A DNA stretch of 64,000 nt from Mesocentrotus franciscanus (Eukaryota > Echinodermata > Echinoidea > Camarodonta > Strongylocentrotidae), in contig CP137675.1 of assembly GCA_037976565.1 (NCBI GenBank), positions 1,869,323 through 1,933,322 of the forward strand, given 5' to 3'. The notes beneath the pieces were generated by a model that did not search any database, was not told the DNA's origin, and saw only the letters and a program-made list of their open reading frames with translations. Positions within the stretch are counted from its first letter, which is position 1. Each line of letters opens with the position of its first letter. The position numbers were made by a program, and so were the translations under genes. Shown here piece after piece: positions 23,267-35,936 of this stretch.

Positions 23267-24294
23267 GTAATTTACAAGTGTCTCTCTGTGGGTTTAAAAG
23301 GCTTTACCTTATACCCTTTGTACATAATATGCCTATATTTAATACCAACAGTGCAGGCTAAAGAAAAGCAGACATTTCTGAAACTTAGAAATATAATGCA
23401 GCTGAAGAAGTGTGAACAACTCTTCTTTGTCATATTCCTAATCCTAACCATACGGTTAAAAATTACGAAATCCCACAGAATTACACATTAGAATGTTGAA
23501 AAAGTATTATGAAATATGCTTCAGCATGCTTTGTTGATCTTTTAACTTATGTTATTTTGTGAAATATTCGTTATGCCAAATATGCTTTGCCTAATCTCTT
23601 TTAAATTGTACAATTATTACTCTCATAAAGTTTGTAGATTTTGGTATCATTGTTTCGTTAAAGATATGGGAATTTTTTTTAGCAATATTTGATCTTATGA
23701 ATAAATTGTGTATTTTGTTTATTTACATTTTTAAATATAGGGAGTGTTGTGTTTATAAGAAAGATCAAGCAGAAATAAATGTGAAGGCTACGACATAAAC
23801 AAATTGCTTGATGCATTCTTAGCACTATTTTGCGCCATCTAATTTCTTACAAATTTTATTAAGCTACATTCCAACATTGAAAACTTTTCTATTTACTGAA
23901 CGGGCACTGCAGGATACGTTTGATGATTATACGAATGCATCGAAATATTCACAAATGTTTTGATAGCATCCAGTTTTAGTTATAGGAAAGTATGTCAGAT
24001 GCATTTTTAAAAACAATTATTATAAATATATGCAATGACAACTTCATTCTGTGTAATCTTTTTTAAACAACAGCCGTAGTTTCTTAATTTAATCGATGGT
24101 TCTAATAAACTGACTAATGTAGATATTAAGAAAATGTACTAGACACTTAAATCGGAACAAACAATGGTGAAAATTGATTTGTAAAATAGAACATTGTTTC
24201 ATTTTTCTGCCAATTGTGTGTACATAATCTGTTAAATATATTTTTAAATGCCTGAAAAAGTTAGGCATATTGTATTACATTTTTTAATTGTCTA

Positions 24295-24300
24295 AATAAA
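24295..24300 (+). promoter_or_regulatory. Candidate polyadenylation signal AATAAA
   Basis: AATAAA is followed ~45 bases on by a GTGTTGTTTCTTTT-type GU/U-rich stretch. It is a possible end for a long Ig receptor transcript, though alternatives lie nearer the gene. Confidence 0.3.
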
Positions 24301-24411
24301 GGATGTGAATATTTTCTATTGAAATTTATGATATTTGAAAGTGTTGTTTCTTTTGACCAATTGATTCTAATTTACACGAGTTGAATATTTGACCATTTAT
24401 TTAGACTTCCA

Positions 24412-24570
24412 GGGCCCCGTCTTATAAAGAGTTACGATTGATCCAAATCAATTGCAAGTCCTCCAATCAATCACAAGTTTGCAGTCTCCTATATCCTATG
24501 TACATAGTTGAGATTGATATCAATCGCAAATAAGTTGCGATTGATATCAACTCTTTATAAGACGGGGCCC
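24412..24570. mobile_element. Short MITE, 22 bp perfect TIRs (copy 1)
   Basis: GGGCCCCGTCTTATAAAGAG at the left is perfectly inverted at the right end. Inner words GATTGATxxxAATC are also inverted, giving a snap-back structure. CAG may flank both ends. Family members are at 57978-58109 and, more diverged, at 59123-59301. Confidence 0.88.
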
Positions 24571-25117
24571 AGGACTACCAAATGTGTGCGTCATGCCTGT
24601 TGTACACGTAGCCTCATTTCAAAGGCGTTATTTCCTGCGCTAATTAAGCACATGGCGGCGATGGCCCCTGCGCCAGTATGCAACGGTGTAATATTAGCAC
24701 TGTTTATTTTCATTCACTGTTTGTAAAGATACCACTCTCACACTACACGTCAAAGACTACGTCAGTCTCTGACGCAGTCCTACGTCAGGCTTAAGACGCC
24801 TCGTGTGCAACGCGCATTTATATGCTTGTTTTGTACACTATACGTTATTTGCATTATTACATTATTTCTAATCATGTTTTGAATACAACATCATTTTAAA
24901 AGAATTTAATTTCACGTCATAATGCTACTATGATATTCTTTGATATGGGAAAGAAAGGAATGAGAAACCTCAACACATTCCACCTTTACAAGATTATATC
25001 CTCAACATTCTGATTAAATCGAGCTTGGGTAAACCTTGGCCTGTTATCTTGCTAGGTGGTATAGTCACAGGAGAAGGAAGCAATCAATTTTTGTCGGGCA
25101 AGCCCCTACCGTTTTGA

Positions 25118-25440
25118 GCAAAGCACGTGGGCCAGCTTTCCCATGAGTGTTTCCCCGCGATATGGAACACTCAGCTAAAGTTCTTGTGAATCATACTCCT
25201 TCTAAACATTCTAAAGATACCTTCATATAAATAGGAATACAAACGGTCTAATATCACACCTATATTTTAAAAAAGAATGTTATTTTAATGTTTCTGGCTT
25301 CGTCTTTCTTTCTTTTTTCGTAGTAAACGTCAAATTTTGGTCAATTCTTACTGTTTTGTACAAAACGCATTTGCCAGCTTTCCCATGATTGTTTCCCTGT
25401 GTATACAAAACCCAGCTACAATTCTTATGAATCACTACTT
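25118..25440. repeat. Diverged direct repeat, two ~85 bp copies
   Basis: 25125-25205 and 25367-25440 share CCAGCTTTCCCATGA, TGTTTCCC, CCAGCTA and a TTCTTxTGAATCA block in the same order, about 240 bp apart. It is probably an old tandem duplication or a two-unit repeat element. Confidence 0.65.
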
Positions 25441-26708
25441 CTATTGAGGGTAGCATCATTTAGGTATACGAACTGTTTTCCAATCGGATTTATTTTACAC
25501 TAACTCTATTATTAAGCCTTCAATAATTATGTTGTACCTGGGGCCCACAATCACACGCTGTCCGACTTCCACCAAAAGTAATCTCTTTTCCTTTACCCAA
25601 CATAACAAGGACATTATACTGTTTATTTAAAAGTCGACTAATATATCGTTTAACCCATATGTCATTACACAAATCACTTTTTCATTCTAAAATTTGACTG
25701 CTGAATTCAGTTTGGAATATTCAACAGCATGAGCTATATGTCTAGCAAGCGATTTCTGTACAACAGTAACAGTTTAATCAAAGAATCGCCCAAACTAACA
25801 AACAAAATTACAAGGATATACAAAATAAGTGCATTTAGGGATGATAAATTATAATGGAGAAGGGTTATACTCTTGGGAAAACTGATTTGATTTCACTAAA
25901 CATGGTTTATTGAAAATAAAAGAAAATCTCCACAACTAAAATATGCTATCACTTTAAATTATGGTTACAAAAAAGAGCCTAAACATTATCTAAAGAGTAT
26001 TTTTGTTATTTGCTAGTCCTTATTTTTCAAATATGATCTTAGTAACCGTTAAATTCTAGAATAGATGAGGGAAATGATATAAACCCTTCGTTTTCGTTTT
26101 TATCCTTTAACGGATAATTTTTGATAGACACCTCCTCAAATGGATGAGTCCCTTCAAAAAAGAAGTTTGAAAAATATTATGACGCAGCACAATATAAAAG
26201 GAATTATCACTCTCATAGCCTTAATACCATAGGATTAAAAAGATAATAGTATAAGGCACATGGTGTCCCTCGTACCTCATCCTCTCTCTCACAGACAAAA
26301 GCGCTCACTTACCCAGACATCCAACGAAATGAAGTCAGATAACGATTTCTATAACACTTCATGGTGAGTAATGAAATCCGAAGCTTAATTTACTTCTAGT
26401 TTTGCTGGTATCATGAAGAAATACACGTCTTGTGGAGGTTGTAGGACATACGCTCCAGACAGCATATTGCTTCTCATTCTACATCCTACAGGAACCGAAT
26501 TCTTAACTTCAACCCCGGATCGAACACTTTACCTTACCATTACTTAACAACGGACCTAACATAATCCTATTCCGATGTCTTTTACAAAATTAAACCTGGA
26601 TATTCTCGCCTGAGAACATTTTGGAGATTTTAAAAAAGATCATTATCTTATTCTATTATCTTATCAAAGAATAAAAGAATTATCATGGTATCGAGTATTT
26701 ACTGATAT

Positions 26709-26780
26709 TCATATGCAAATATCAAATGCATATGCAAATATCAAATTCATATGCAAATATCAAATGCATATGCAAATCTT
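26709..26780 (+). repeat. 19 bp tandem repeat with four ATGCAAAT octamers
   Basis: Exact ATGCAAAT words start at 26713, 26732, 26751 and 26770, each 19 bp apart, linked by ATCAAATGCAT or ATCAAATTCAT. ATGCAAAT is the canonical POU-domain (Oct) binding site. A regulatory role is possible, but the array could be a simple minisatellite. Confidence 0.85.
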
Positions 26781-27546
26781 GATGGTAAGGAGTTTGATCG
26801 TGCTTCCATACTGTGTCAAAAATTTACCTAGGGCAGCTTTCTTCCACATCAAATATCAAATTGAAATTGAGCGAACACTAAATATAGCATCCCTAGCCCC
26901 CCACCACCCTCCGGTCTTAGGACGTGGTGTCACCTCTGATACTAAAAACATCCCTTTTACAAACAAAGCCCTGTCTAATTAGGCTCAGGTCACAACCCAG
27001 CCCTTTTCTTCTTCTTCTTCTTCTCCTTCTTCTTGTTCTTCTCCTTCTTTTTCTTCTTGATTGTGTAGATTCCACCGTCTGGTGTATTCTCGTACTGTCA
27101 TGAGCGCCACAATAGAGTCTGATATCAAGCGTGTCACGGAGAAACATAATATCCCGGACACGGCAATTACGGTATTATGGCGAGTCCAATCTGTCTAACC
27201 TAATGTAAACGAAATAATATTTAAGAAATTAAAAGAGGGCCCAAAATAGACACGGTGTCGGTACAATCAGGTAAGGATTACAGGTATGTGGGGCAGGTAA
27301 TATTAAGGTGTGGCCTAGTCACAGCTAGGGGGCTGGGTGGGGACGTTCGACCCTCTGTAATTCAAAGTCATCTTTAATAACCACATACGGTTTGCGCATG
27401 TTATAGTAATTTGACCCAAAATTTGATTAAGGTTCAGACTGAGGAATTGCAATATCTCATGTGGCAGTGGCGTATTTGAACCTTGGTATCGGGGAGAACA
27501 TCCTAGCTAATCCATACATTTTCGAGAAGAGAATCGCTTTTATTGA

Positions 27547-27621
27547 CCTTAGTTTGCGCAGACTGCATGAGAGTATAAAGCGCATGCAAACGTCGTTGGT
27601 TCAATCCCCGGAACACTAAAG
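27547..27621 (+). other. tRNA-like fragment (pol III B box)
   Basis: GGTTCAATCCCC matches a B box, and CCTTAGT...ACTAAAG could pair as an acceptor-like stem about 75 bases apart. The D and anticodon arms do not fold convincingly, so it is a pseudo-tRNA or SINE remnant at best. Confidence 0.3.
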
Positions 27622-29571
27622 CAAGGCATTTTTATTTACATTGCTTCTCTCCATTCAGGGATTAAATGGGTAACCGCTTGGATGTGACAGCCATTGTAGT
27701 TTGCTCATCATTGTGATCGTTTGTAAGATGGCGCCTGGCTGAAATGCTCCCCAAGGAGTGGAGAATGTGCACACGTTGCCTGAATGTGATGGCCTCTACA
27801 TGTACATGGTGTTTGTGACCAATTGGATGTGATCTTCTGGATAGTGTCGGATGACACTATTCTGATGGGGATGTGCGTGCATGTGTTGATCCAGGAAACG
27901 GTTTATTCCCTCTGGATGTCCGCTGGACCTCGCTGATCACTCTGCTTGACCAGCCACTAATAACTGACCAAGGCTACATGGGAAACATCCTTAATCCAAA
28001 TGCCTCATTTCAGCTAGGCTCAGCTCATTTCAGCTTTAATCCTTGATGAGAACATTCTTCTAAATATAGACGCTGGAATATTAACATGTTAAATCTATCA
28101 CATGAATTGCAAATTTGGCAAGGCGCTTTGAAAATGATGATTGAATTGGGAAGAAATCACAAGAATGTTTAAAAGAATTTGAACAATTAAAACAAACAAA
28201 AATATCATTACCTTTGACAGAAAACGCTTCAACCTCAAGCCGATGAATAAGTATAATAGATTATAAAGTATTAGGGTTTTTCTTCCTTATTATTACATTT
28301 ATCCTAATTCAGGGTAATTGAAAGTTAATTGAAATTAAATAAGATAACAACTCTGTTAGAAATCGCCAAGTATGATATAAATATTAAATAACGCAAAAGT
28401 CTTGTAAAATAATGTTCCAACTCGACGTTTGTATAAAAACCATTAAAGTTTGTATTGGAATGTTCAGTTTATACGCGGACATGTTTGAGTGTGTGGGTGT
28501 GTAATGTCTATGATGGTATGCGTGGAGGTGTGTGTTTTCGTGCTTATTATAATTATTGCCAGTATGCATATAATATTGGTTCTTTCACCTTTGGGGCTTA
28601 TTTTCAACATTTTCAAAAGTTAATTGTTTGAGCTCGATGAAAAATCTCTTTTGAATTTTCCACAAACTAAGATGTTTGTGTTATCAACAGTCATATTTCT
28701 GGAAATCTAATGCTTCTATCCTTTCTCCGGGGAAATATTTCATCAATTATGATTTCCAATTCTTTCAGATGAGGAAAATCAAATTAGGACACAAATCAGT
28801 TTTAACTTTAACAATTTCTCCTTAACACAAGATAGAAAGGCTGTACAAAGTGATTCTTTCAATACATACTCATTTTCTAGTTCACACACATTCATGTTTC
28901 ATGCGAGGAGAAAAAAGAAAAACATAATGCTCAATTAGGCGCTTCCTCGCTTAGTTTTCTTCCGAAACATAATGAGTACAAAGAGATGCTGAAAGATAAA
29001 ACAAAAACAGATCCAGAGATCTAAACAGCTCTTAATTGAATTACCCCAGTAACATTGTTCGTTCGGGATTTACCTCATTAGAGCGTAATCCAATGATGGA
29101 TTTGGGGTCGAATTTTTTCTGATTTTCCTCTGATATTTGGATATATTTTCTGGTTTAAAACTGCACGTGCCTGACGAATCATGCTAAAGACGATTTATGA
29201 TTATATAGTTGAAAGAAGGATTGTGCCAAGCTGTTATAAATGCAATCTGTATAAAGGATGTCTGTTATAATATGTTACAACACATGGATCTCTAATCTAT
29301 CACTATAGTTTTTAAAACATACAATGGGTAACGAAAGATGTGACGAACGGCACTCATGATGAAAAGATTTATTATCTAACTTGCCTTTTATTTTTCATAA
29401 ATAACGTAATATTGCAGAATCAACAATATTAATAGAATTTGCTGATAGGAAAATTAAACGATATACAGTGCGTCTCAGAAGAAAAAAAAAGAAACCTCAT
29501 AACAAATGGCTTTTGTGAATAAACTATGAGCTGTATAAATATAATTCCTTACTTTTTATACAGTAGAAGTA

Positions 29572-29947
29572 ATAGAGTGGTGAAGTGTGACGTCATCAAA
29601 AATCTATTTTCATTTTCCGAAAGACCACCAAAATAATGTCTAAATGGCGAAAACCAATTTAATATGTTAACTATTGGCTGAGATATGACCATCTGAATAA
29701 AAAGATTGTCTATGGGAACTCAGTGTTATATTGCTCTAGCTCCTAATGTTATGAGCCAGAGCAATATAACACTGAGTTCCCATAGGCAATATTTTTATTC
29801 AGATGGTCATATCTCGGCAAATACTTAACATATTCAATTGGTTTTCGACATTTGGACATTATTTTTGGTGGTCTTTCGGAAAATGAAGAAAAAATTGAGA
29901 AATTCCAAAAATAGATTTTTATGACGTCACAGCTTCGGTACTCTATA
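29572..29947. mobile_element. Long fold-back element (~375 bp palindrome)
   Basis: Left arm 29572-29743 and right arm 29755-29947 are near-complete reverse complements, starting ATAGAGT and ending ACTCTAT. The centre is the loop CTAATGTTAT. The right arm has about 22 extra bases (GAAGAAAAAATTGAG region) missing from the left. Each arm carries TGACGTCA, a perfect CRE site, near its tip. There is no coding capacity. Confidence 0.92.
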
Positions 29948-31828
29948 TGCTTTCAAATAATAATACATTGATTACCTAAATCCATACACGCTTCACTGAG
30001 GAACATTGCTTTCAAAATGGCATGTCAAAATCTATTTGTGCCAGATTTTGGTAAACTTTGGCACACTTTAATCCCGTACTTCTGTTTGTTTACTGTCCAT
30101 GTAGGTGGTTTATGAATTGATGTTTTGTTTTAATTTGTTTATCATAAATGTTCAGGGGAAAGCATTTAGCGATATTGTTTGTCTTACGACTGGTCCAAAG
30201 TGACATAAGTTTTGTTGGACTGAAATTAGTCACCTTCCTTGTAGTGGAAGGTCTCCTCATGTTTTTATCAGAGTCAGTATCTCATGAAAGCTTTTAATCG
30301 GTCGTTGTTATGTCCATTCTATCACATAGGCGTGGCGTCCGTAAATCTCTAACAATCCCTTCAAAATCAGCTGCTTAACCACTAAAACCCCTCATTTTAA
30401 TCCACACCACACGGGCAAATTCCGTCGGCTTTGATGACTATCGCTAACTAAAGCCTGTGTTCTTTTACTAGGAATTCTTAGATGGCAAGCGACGATGCGA
30501 TTCATGTCCTCCAAAATAACGGTAATGGTGAAGTTGAGAGATGGACTAAGGCCATAGTTATGGTTTTGAACATTACAAGAGGGGTGTGCCCCCTCCCACA
30601 TACACTTTTAAACTTTTGGTCTGCAAGTCCACTGTTGTTAGAAAGGTTGTCAGTTTTAGAAAACATATTTGTTCAGCCATTTCGGTACATTATATGATTC
30701 ACGGATATTTTATTGTTAATGTTGTTGTCTTATTTCATCTTCGTCATTGCATAATAGCCGTTAAACCAATCGAAAAAAGTCGATGAAATCAGTCTACAAG
30801 CCCACTTCCATATCGTCCGTTATTTCTACTATTTGATATCTAAAGGCAGTACCATTGAATATTTTTGTATTATGTGTCTGTAAAGTAGCCCTATTAGAAA
30901 TTTTGTATTTATCACAGCGCAATAGAGTATATCTATATAGTAGCGGCGCTATATAAATTGATCTAATTACCATGATCATGATTCCCTGAGGTTCCTGCTT
31001 GAGAAACATACCGAGCTAACATTATAGTTCGTTTTGTCAATGATTACCTCCATGTCCGTTATAGGTACCCCGCTCTCAAATTGTGTGTGTGCATGTGTGC
31101 GCGTGTGTGCGTGCGTGTGTGAGGGAGATGGGTGGGTGAATGTTTGGGTGGGTAGGGGAATGTGGGTATGTGAGAGAGGGTGAGTTTGTGTGTGCATACA
31201 CATGTTGGTATACCAATTAAATACAATTATTAAAGTTTTGTGTCGCCCTTTCAGTAACGTCATCAATCGGAAGACACACAATCGCGCGCTGCATGTGTCG
31301 CTGTTTAGGTTGACCCAAGACTGCCTAAGACGCAACGGCTAGTGTAACCCACATCGGTATCTACGCTCCATCATTTGTTTTCTCTCTTTCATTTTAAGTT
31401 TATTTTTGCTTGCTGCATGCTTGTTTGCATGAATACATCTTTATGTTCTATATTCTCTCGGTCTATCCAGCCATCGTCTACTCTCCCCCACTTACGTTAG
31501 TCCAGTCCTCATATAGAGGACTTTTTTAAAACAAATGTACGTCTTAAAAATCTATAACGAGTAAATGCAAATTTCATTCGGTATATAATAGGGGAAGTGC
31601 CATCCAGTGTTAATCGGGAAAACAGCATTCTTAAAATAGGCCTACATAGTAGATTTCGGAATATATAAAGGAAGGTTCCTTAAACTCAGTATTAAAAAAA
31701 ATATGATGCACGGAATTCGTTTTAAAGAAAGTAAAAATTAATATCATAATCACAGGACACCATAATGTCAGTATTATAGATAGATAATTTAAAGTCTATG
31801 AAACAAAGTTCCAGCAACCCCCCCCCAA

Positions 31829-31877
<49 letters not shown>

Positions 31878-32554
31878 TTCAGAATTTATGAGCAATTTCC
31901 TCAAATCCCGTGAATTACTCATCTGATACTGATAATGACTTGATTCATTTTTTAAACAATATGAATGATTTTCCTTCAGCTTTGTAGTGAGTTCAAACAC
32001 TTTGTACCATGTATAATTATGTCCAATGTGAGAATATTGTGGATTTCTTGAATCCTCGTCCTCTTATGAAACCGTCCGGCTCTCCCACTTCTTGGTTTAA
32101 ATCGACAGACGGGACGAAGGGAAACCTCTAATTGGTCCGGAAGACGCCCTAATTTCCCTGGAGGGTTAAGGTTTTCCCCCTTTATCCGCCGAGGTGTAAG
32201 AAATGGTGGGTTCCTCCTGTATTCTCGCAAAGAGGAGTACGGGAAGATACAGGTGTTATTAAAGAGAAGGCTGAGTTCTGGTAAAGATGAAATTAAAATA
32301 ACTTTTGAGCTTTCTCATTCTCTGTATGTCAATTCGGAAGATTATCTTAGTTGAAATGTCCCCTGAAAAGGTATTGCTGCTCTTCAAATCCCCTCATATT
32401 CTAAATATGACGAGTAACAGCTATACAATGGAGACCAAACTTTCATGCCCCCCTTTTTTGTAGTCCCATATACACATTTTTATGTGCAGTGCATGTGACA
32501 TTTTGAGCAAAAGTGAGTCAATTCCTTATCATTTCGATCATTCCAACCGTAGAC
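29948..32554. other. Intergenic region with GT and TA simple repeats
   Basis: No gene is recognised. A GTGTGTG-rich tract lies at 31080-31195, (TA)n at about 31838-31872 next to a poly-C/poly-A run, and a SINE-tail-like GGCGCTATATAAAT at 30942-30955. Confidence 0.5.
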
Positions 32555-32559
32555 TACAT
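32555..32559. repeat. TACAT target-site duplication, left
   Basis: TACAT directly abuts the left LTR and is repeated at 37058-37062 after the right LTR. This is the 5 bp duplication expected for Ty3/gypsy integrase and confirms a single insertion event. Confidence 0.9.
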
Positions 32560-32717
32560 TGTAGTATTTAGGAACTCAGAGACATAAAAACTAGATACAA
32601 TGAATTTAGAAGTTGAGATGATTTAATCTATTCCAAGATGTCCAATATTTTCATTGTGTACATAAAGGGGATTGAGCCCTCGACGTTGACTGTTAGCACA
32701 GTCTTACAAACACAACA
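32560..32717 (-). repeat. 3' LTR
   Basis: 158 bp, bounded TGTAG...ACAACA on the plus strand (TG...CA ends), identical to the other LTR. On the element's strand it reads TGTTGTG...CTACA. Confidence 0.94.
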
Positions 32718-32733
32718 TATTTCCCTCCTTTAA
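32718..32733 (-). other. Polypurine tract
   Basis: On the minus strand AAAGGAGGGAAATA lies immediately before the 3' LTR, the position where plus-strand DNA synthesis is primed in LTR elements. Confidence 0.75.
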
Positions 32734-32928
32734 AGAGATGAATAATGTTATATAACTAAGTCCAGATATGAGTTCAAAAGTTTATGAGTCCAGAAAATAA
32801 AACTTGTTTATTAACAACAAGCCTGAAATTTTATTAACCTATATTGAGCAATTGTTTCATATGAGTCCAAAACTTAAACGTTCCAGTTTTTTTAATTTCT
32901 ATGCTCAATACTTGTCGGCTCTAAGGAT

Positions 32929-33165
32929 TTAAGATCTGTAATCTCGTAGATATCCAGGTCGTCTCCTTAGACGCTGAGAACGACGAACAGTTCGCGGTTC
33001 TGCTCGCTGTTGCTCTTGATCTTCAGTGCTTGTAGGGAATGGAAAGGTGTCTTCCCAATCGCTTTCATTCATGTTGCCTGGCTTGCTCGCGATAAGGCGT
33101 CTGGTGTTCCATCGCGTTCCGTCATCTAGTACAAATGCATTCGGCCGAGCTTCTTCACGATCTGT
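32929..33165 (-). pseudogene. pol C-terminal tail, frameshifted
   Basis: After a frame change near 33155 the reading continues through a VLDDGTRWNTRRL stretch, typical of the end of this pol family, and an Arg-rich tail to TAA at 32931-32929. It is in a different frame from the integrase core. Confidence 0.7.
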
Positions 33166-34259
33166 TTGGGTTTCGATACCCCCGAAGCTAGCTTGTGCTT
33201 GCGATTTGGACGCTTTACACGAACCCAGTCACCGATAGCGAATTTCGGTGTGATTGCTCGTCTGCGTTTGTCAGTGTACGCTTTCATGCTTTGCTGTTTC
33301 CTCTCAATCTCTCTCGCTTCAGCCTGTGTGCTTGCAGGCTCTGAAACCGGTGGTTTCAGGATGTTGAATGGCATACGGAGGTTCCGTCCCAACATCAACT
33401 CTGCTGGAGTCTTTCCGGTTAGCGAATGAGGTGTTGAGCGATACGTGCGTAGTAGGGTCTGGATGGCCTTATCGAAGGTCATTCCATCTGCGCGATTCGC
33501 CAAGCTCTCCTTGATTACCCGGTTGAAACGCTCTACGCCGCCATTGCTTTGAGGGTTGTAGCGAGTTGTGAGGCGATGTTGAATTCCATTAACGGCTAGG
33601 AATTCTTCGAACTGTTCAGACGTGAACTGTGGTCCATTGTCCGTGGTGATAGATTCTGGAAGACCCCACTTGGTAAACATCTTCTCCAAGATGCTAATGA
33701 CTGATGTCGTAGTGACTGAGCTTGTTGCTGCTATCTCAGGCCACTTGCTATGGAGGTCGTGTACAACTAACAAAAATCGCTGACTTTGAGGAGCGGCTTG
33801 GACTTCCCCAAAGATGTCGACTTGAAGTTGCTGCCATGGCTTCTTCGGCCATGGGGTCGGCTGCAGTGGTGCTGGCCGCGGTTGAGTTTTCTCGCTGAGA
33901 GTACACGCTTCACAAGATCTGACGAGATCTTCTACGCGATCGATCGCTGGCCACCAGATTGCTTCGCGACATCGTTGCTTCATCTTCACCACACCTGGAT
34001 GACTTTCATGTGCGGTTTGTAACACACGATGTTGAAGCGATTCCGGGATTACCGCTCGGGTGCCACGGGCGATACACGTGTCGTCGAAGATAGCTAGCTC
34101 ATTGCGAACACGATGATATGGAACGAGGTCTTCGGAAATCTCTCTAGGCCATGCTGTTTGGAGATAATGACAGACCTTCTGTAGAGTTGCATCTGCGGCT
34201 GACTCTGTTTTCAGCTGCTCACGCGTCACAAGCTTTGCGGTCACGTGAGAGATCACCAT
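33126..34259 (-). pseudogene. Retrotransposon integrase core (pol segment)
   Basis: The longest uninterrupted pol segment. It has an HHCC zinc-binding domain (H84, H87, C116, C119 of this frame), then the catalytic D148, D207 and E243, with 35 residues between the last two, the classical D,D-35-E. A GPxF/Y-like C-terminal region follows with DWVRVKRP. The catalytic residues are intact, but the segment is cut off from RNase H by a frame change near 34258 and from its tail near 33155, so no full pol is made from this copy without correction. Confidence 0.92.
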
Positions 34260-35033
34260 AAGAACGTAGTCTTCGACGTCGTCTTCGATGTCGCTTCTTG
34301 CATGGCTATCGCGATTGCTATTCGCGTTCGTGTACGGCTAAGCATATCTGCTACTCGGTTGCGTGAACCCGCGAGATATTCGACCTTGAAATCATATTGG
34401 TGCAGTCGATCTGACCATCTGTAGATGCGGAGTGGGCGGTGTCCAGATCCTGAAGTGCTCAACAAGGTTGTTAAGGCTTGATGGTCAGTACGAAGTGTGA
34501 ACTTGCGACCGTAGAGGTACATATGCCAGTGTTCGCAGGCATAGATGCATGCGAGCTTCGCTTCTCCTGTAGAATACTTTCGCTCTGTGTCCGACAACGC
34601 CGAGATGCGAATGCGACCGGACGTACACTGCCGTCGATCGTTTGCGATAACACTGCTCGATAGCGAACGCTGACGCGTCTGTAGTCACGCACGTTTCAGC
34701 GCTTGGAGTGAAGTGAGCGAGAACTGGCGGCTCTGCGATTCTTCCTTTGAGCGTGTTGAATGCGGTCTCTTGTGCGTTGTGCCATTCCCAAAGCGTCCTT
34801 CCGAGAAGCTTCTGCAGAGGTTCTGCGATTTCTGCGTATTGTGGCACGAATTTGCGGTAGAAGTTCGTTGTTCCCAAGAATGAGGCTAGCTCCTTCACAT
34901 TCGTTGGGGCTGGGAGTGTTCGGATAGCTGCAACGTTGTCGAGTGTAGGCGTCAGACCATTTGCAGTGACATGATATCCCAGAAAATCAATGTCCGAAGC
35001 AGCGAACGTGCACTTGGCCTCGTTGAGCGTCAA
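34253..35033 (-). pseudogene. RT thumb/connection and RNase H, frameshifted
   Basis: 35033-34670 carries the RT C-terminal part (FLGYHVTANG, FYRKFVPQY, TTDASAFAI). The frame then changes near 34660 and again near 34605. 34597-34253 continues with RNase H motifs (YSTGEAKLACIYACEHW, RTDHQAL, YLAGSRNRVADMLSR). The catalytic acids appear present, but spread over three frames. Confidence 0.88.
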
Positions 35034-35034
35034 G

Positions 35035-35412
35035 TTATGCTTGGCGAGGCGCCATGACTTCTGCTAATCGTTGATCGTGCTGAGCCTTGTCCTCTCCGAA
35101 GACTACCACATCATCAAGGAGATTCAACGTGCCCTCGATTCCAGCTAGAACTGAAGAAACGATTTTCTGGAATGCGCTAGGTGCTGAGTTCAGTCCATAG
35201 GGCATACGGCGATACTGAAACATGCCTATGTGTGTGTTGAATGCAGTGAGATGGCGGCTCTGCTCTGCTAGCGGAACCTGGAGATAGCTACGTCTCATGT
35301 CTAGTTTAGAGAAAACTTTAGCTCCGTGGAATGAAGCTGAAAGTTCATTCATAGTAGGAAGTGGATACTTATCCGAATGATTGCCTTGTTGACTGCCCTC
35401 AAATCTACACAA
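35035..35412 (-). pseudogene. Reverse transcriptase palm segment
   Basis: Holds the RT catalytic region: KLDMR (first Asp), the PYGLNSAPSAFQ motif, and LLDDVVVFG in place of the usual YxDD. Leu at the first position is seen in some gypsy elements. It is frameshifted from the upstream RT near 35375 and from the downstream part near 35045. Confidence 0.9.
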
Positions 35413-35936
35413 AGTCTAAGATCTCCATTCTTACGGCGTGCGATGACCAGATTAGACACCCACGGGGATGAATCGATGCGCTCGATGATGCCATCGGATT
35501 CAAGCCTATGAAGTTCCTTTGAGACTTCATCCCTGACAGCTAACGGAAGTCGACGGAGACTCTGTGCAGTAGGTGGGACTGAGGAATCCACCCTTGGTGC
35601 ATGGCAATATCCTTTGCATTTACCAAACTCGTTGAAAAGTGCAGCATAGCGTTCTCTATACGCATTGTCAATGAGCCGAATGCGTTCACCAGTGTGGTCG
35701 TTCATCTGAAATCCTAGGGCGTCGAACAGATTGACTCCCATAAGGCTCTCGCCCTTCGCTATGTAGAACGTAAAGCTGTCGAGATGTACATCCTTGTACC
35801 CGACAGGAAGCTCAACCGTGCCCAGAACGGAAATCAGTGTAGGTGGTTCACCATATGCTATGAGCTTGCTCGATGTCGATGACAGGCTACAATGTGAGAA
35901 ATGTCGATGATACAGTTTATCACTAAGAATTGACAC
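35349..35936 (-). pseudogene. Protease C-terminal half and RT fingers
   Basis: Starts in the protease just after the active-site motif and continues through the linker into RT motifs (LHRLESDGIIERIDSSPWVS, RKNGDLRLCVDLRAVNKAI). The frame ends early through a frame change near 35375. Confidence 0.88.

Larger units (their letters stand above)
24571..29571. other. Gene-poor intergenic region
   Basis: No convincing coding exon is seen on either strand. It contains a diverged direct repeat (25118-25440), an octamer array (26709-26780), a CTT run (27004-27058) and a tRNA-like fragment (27547-27621), each listed separately. Confidence 0.5.
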
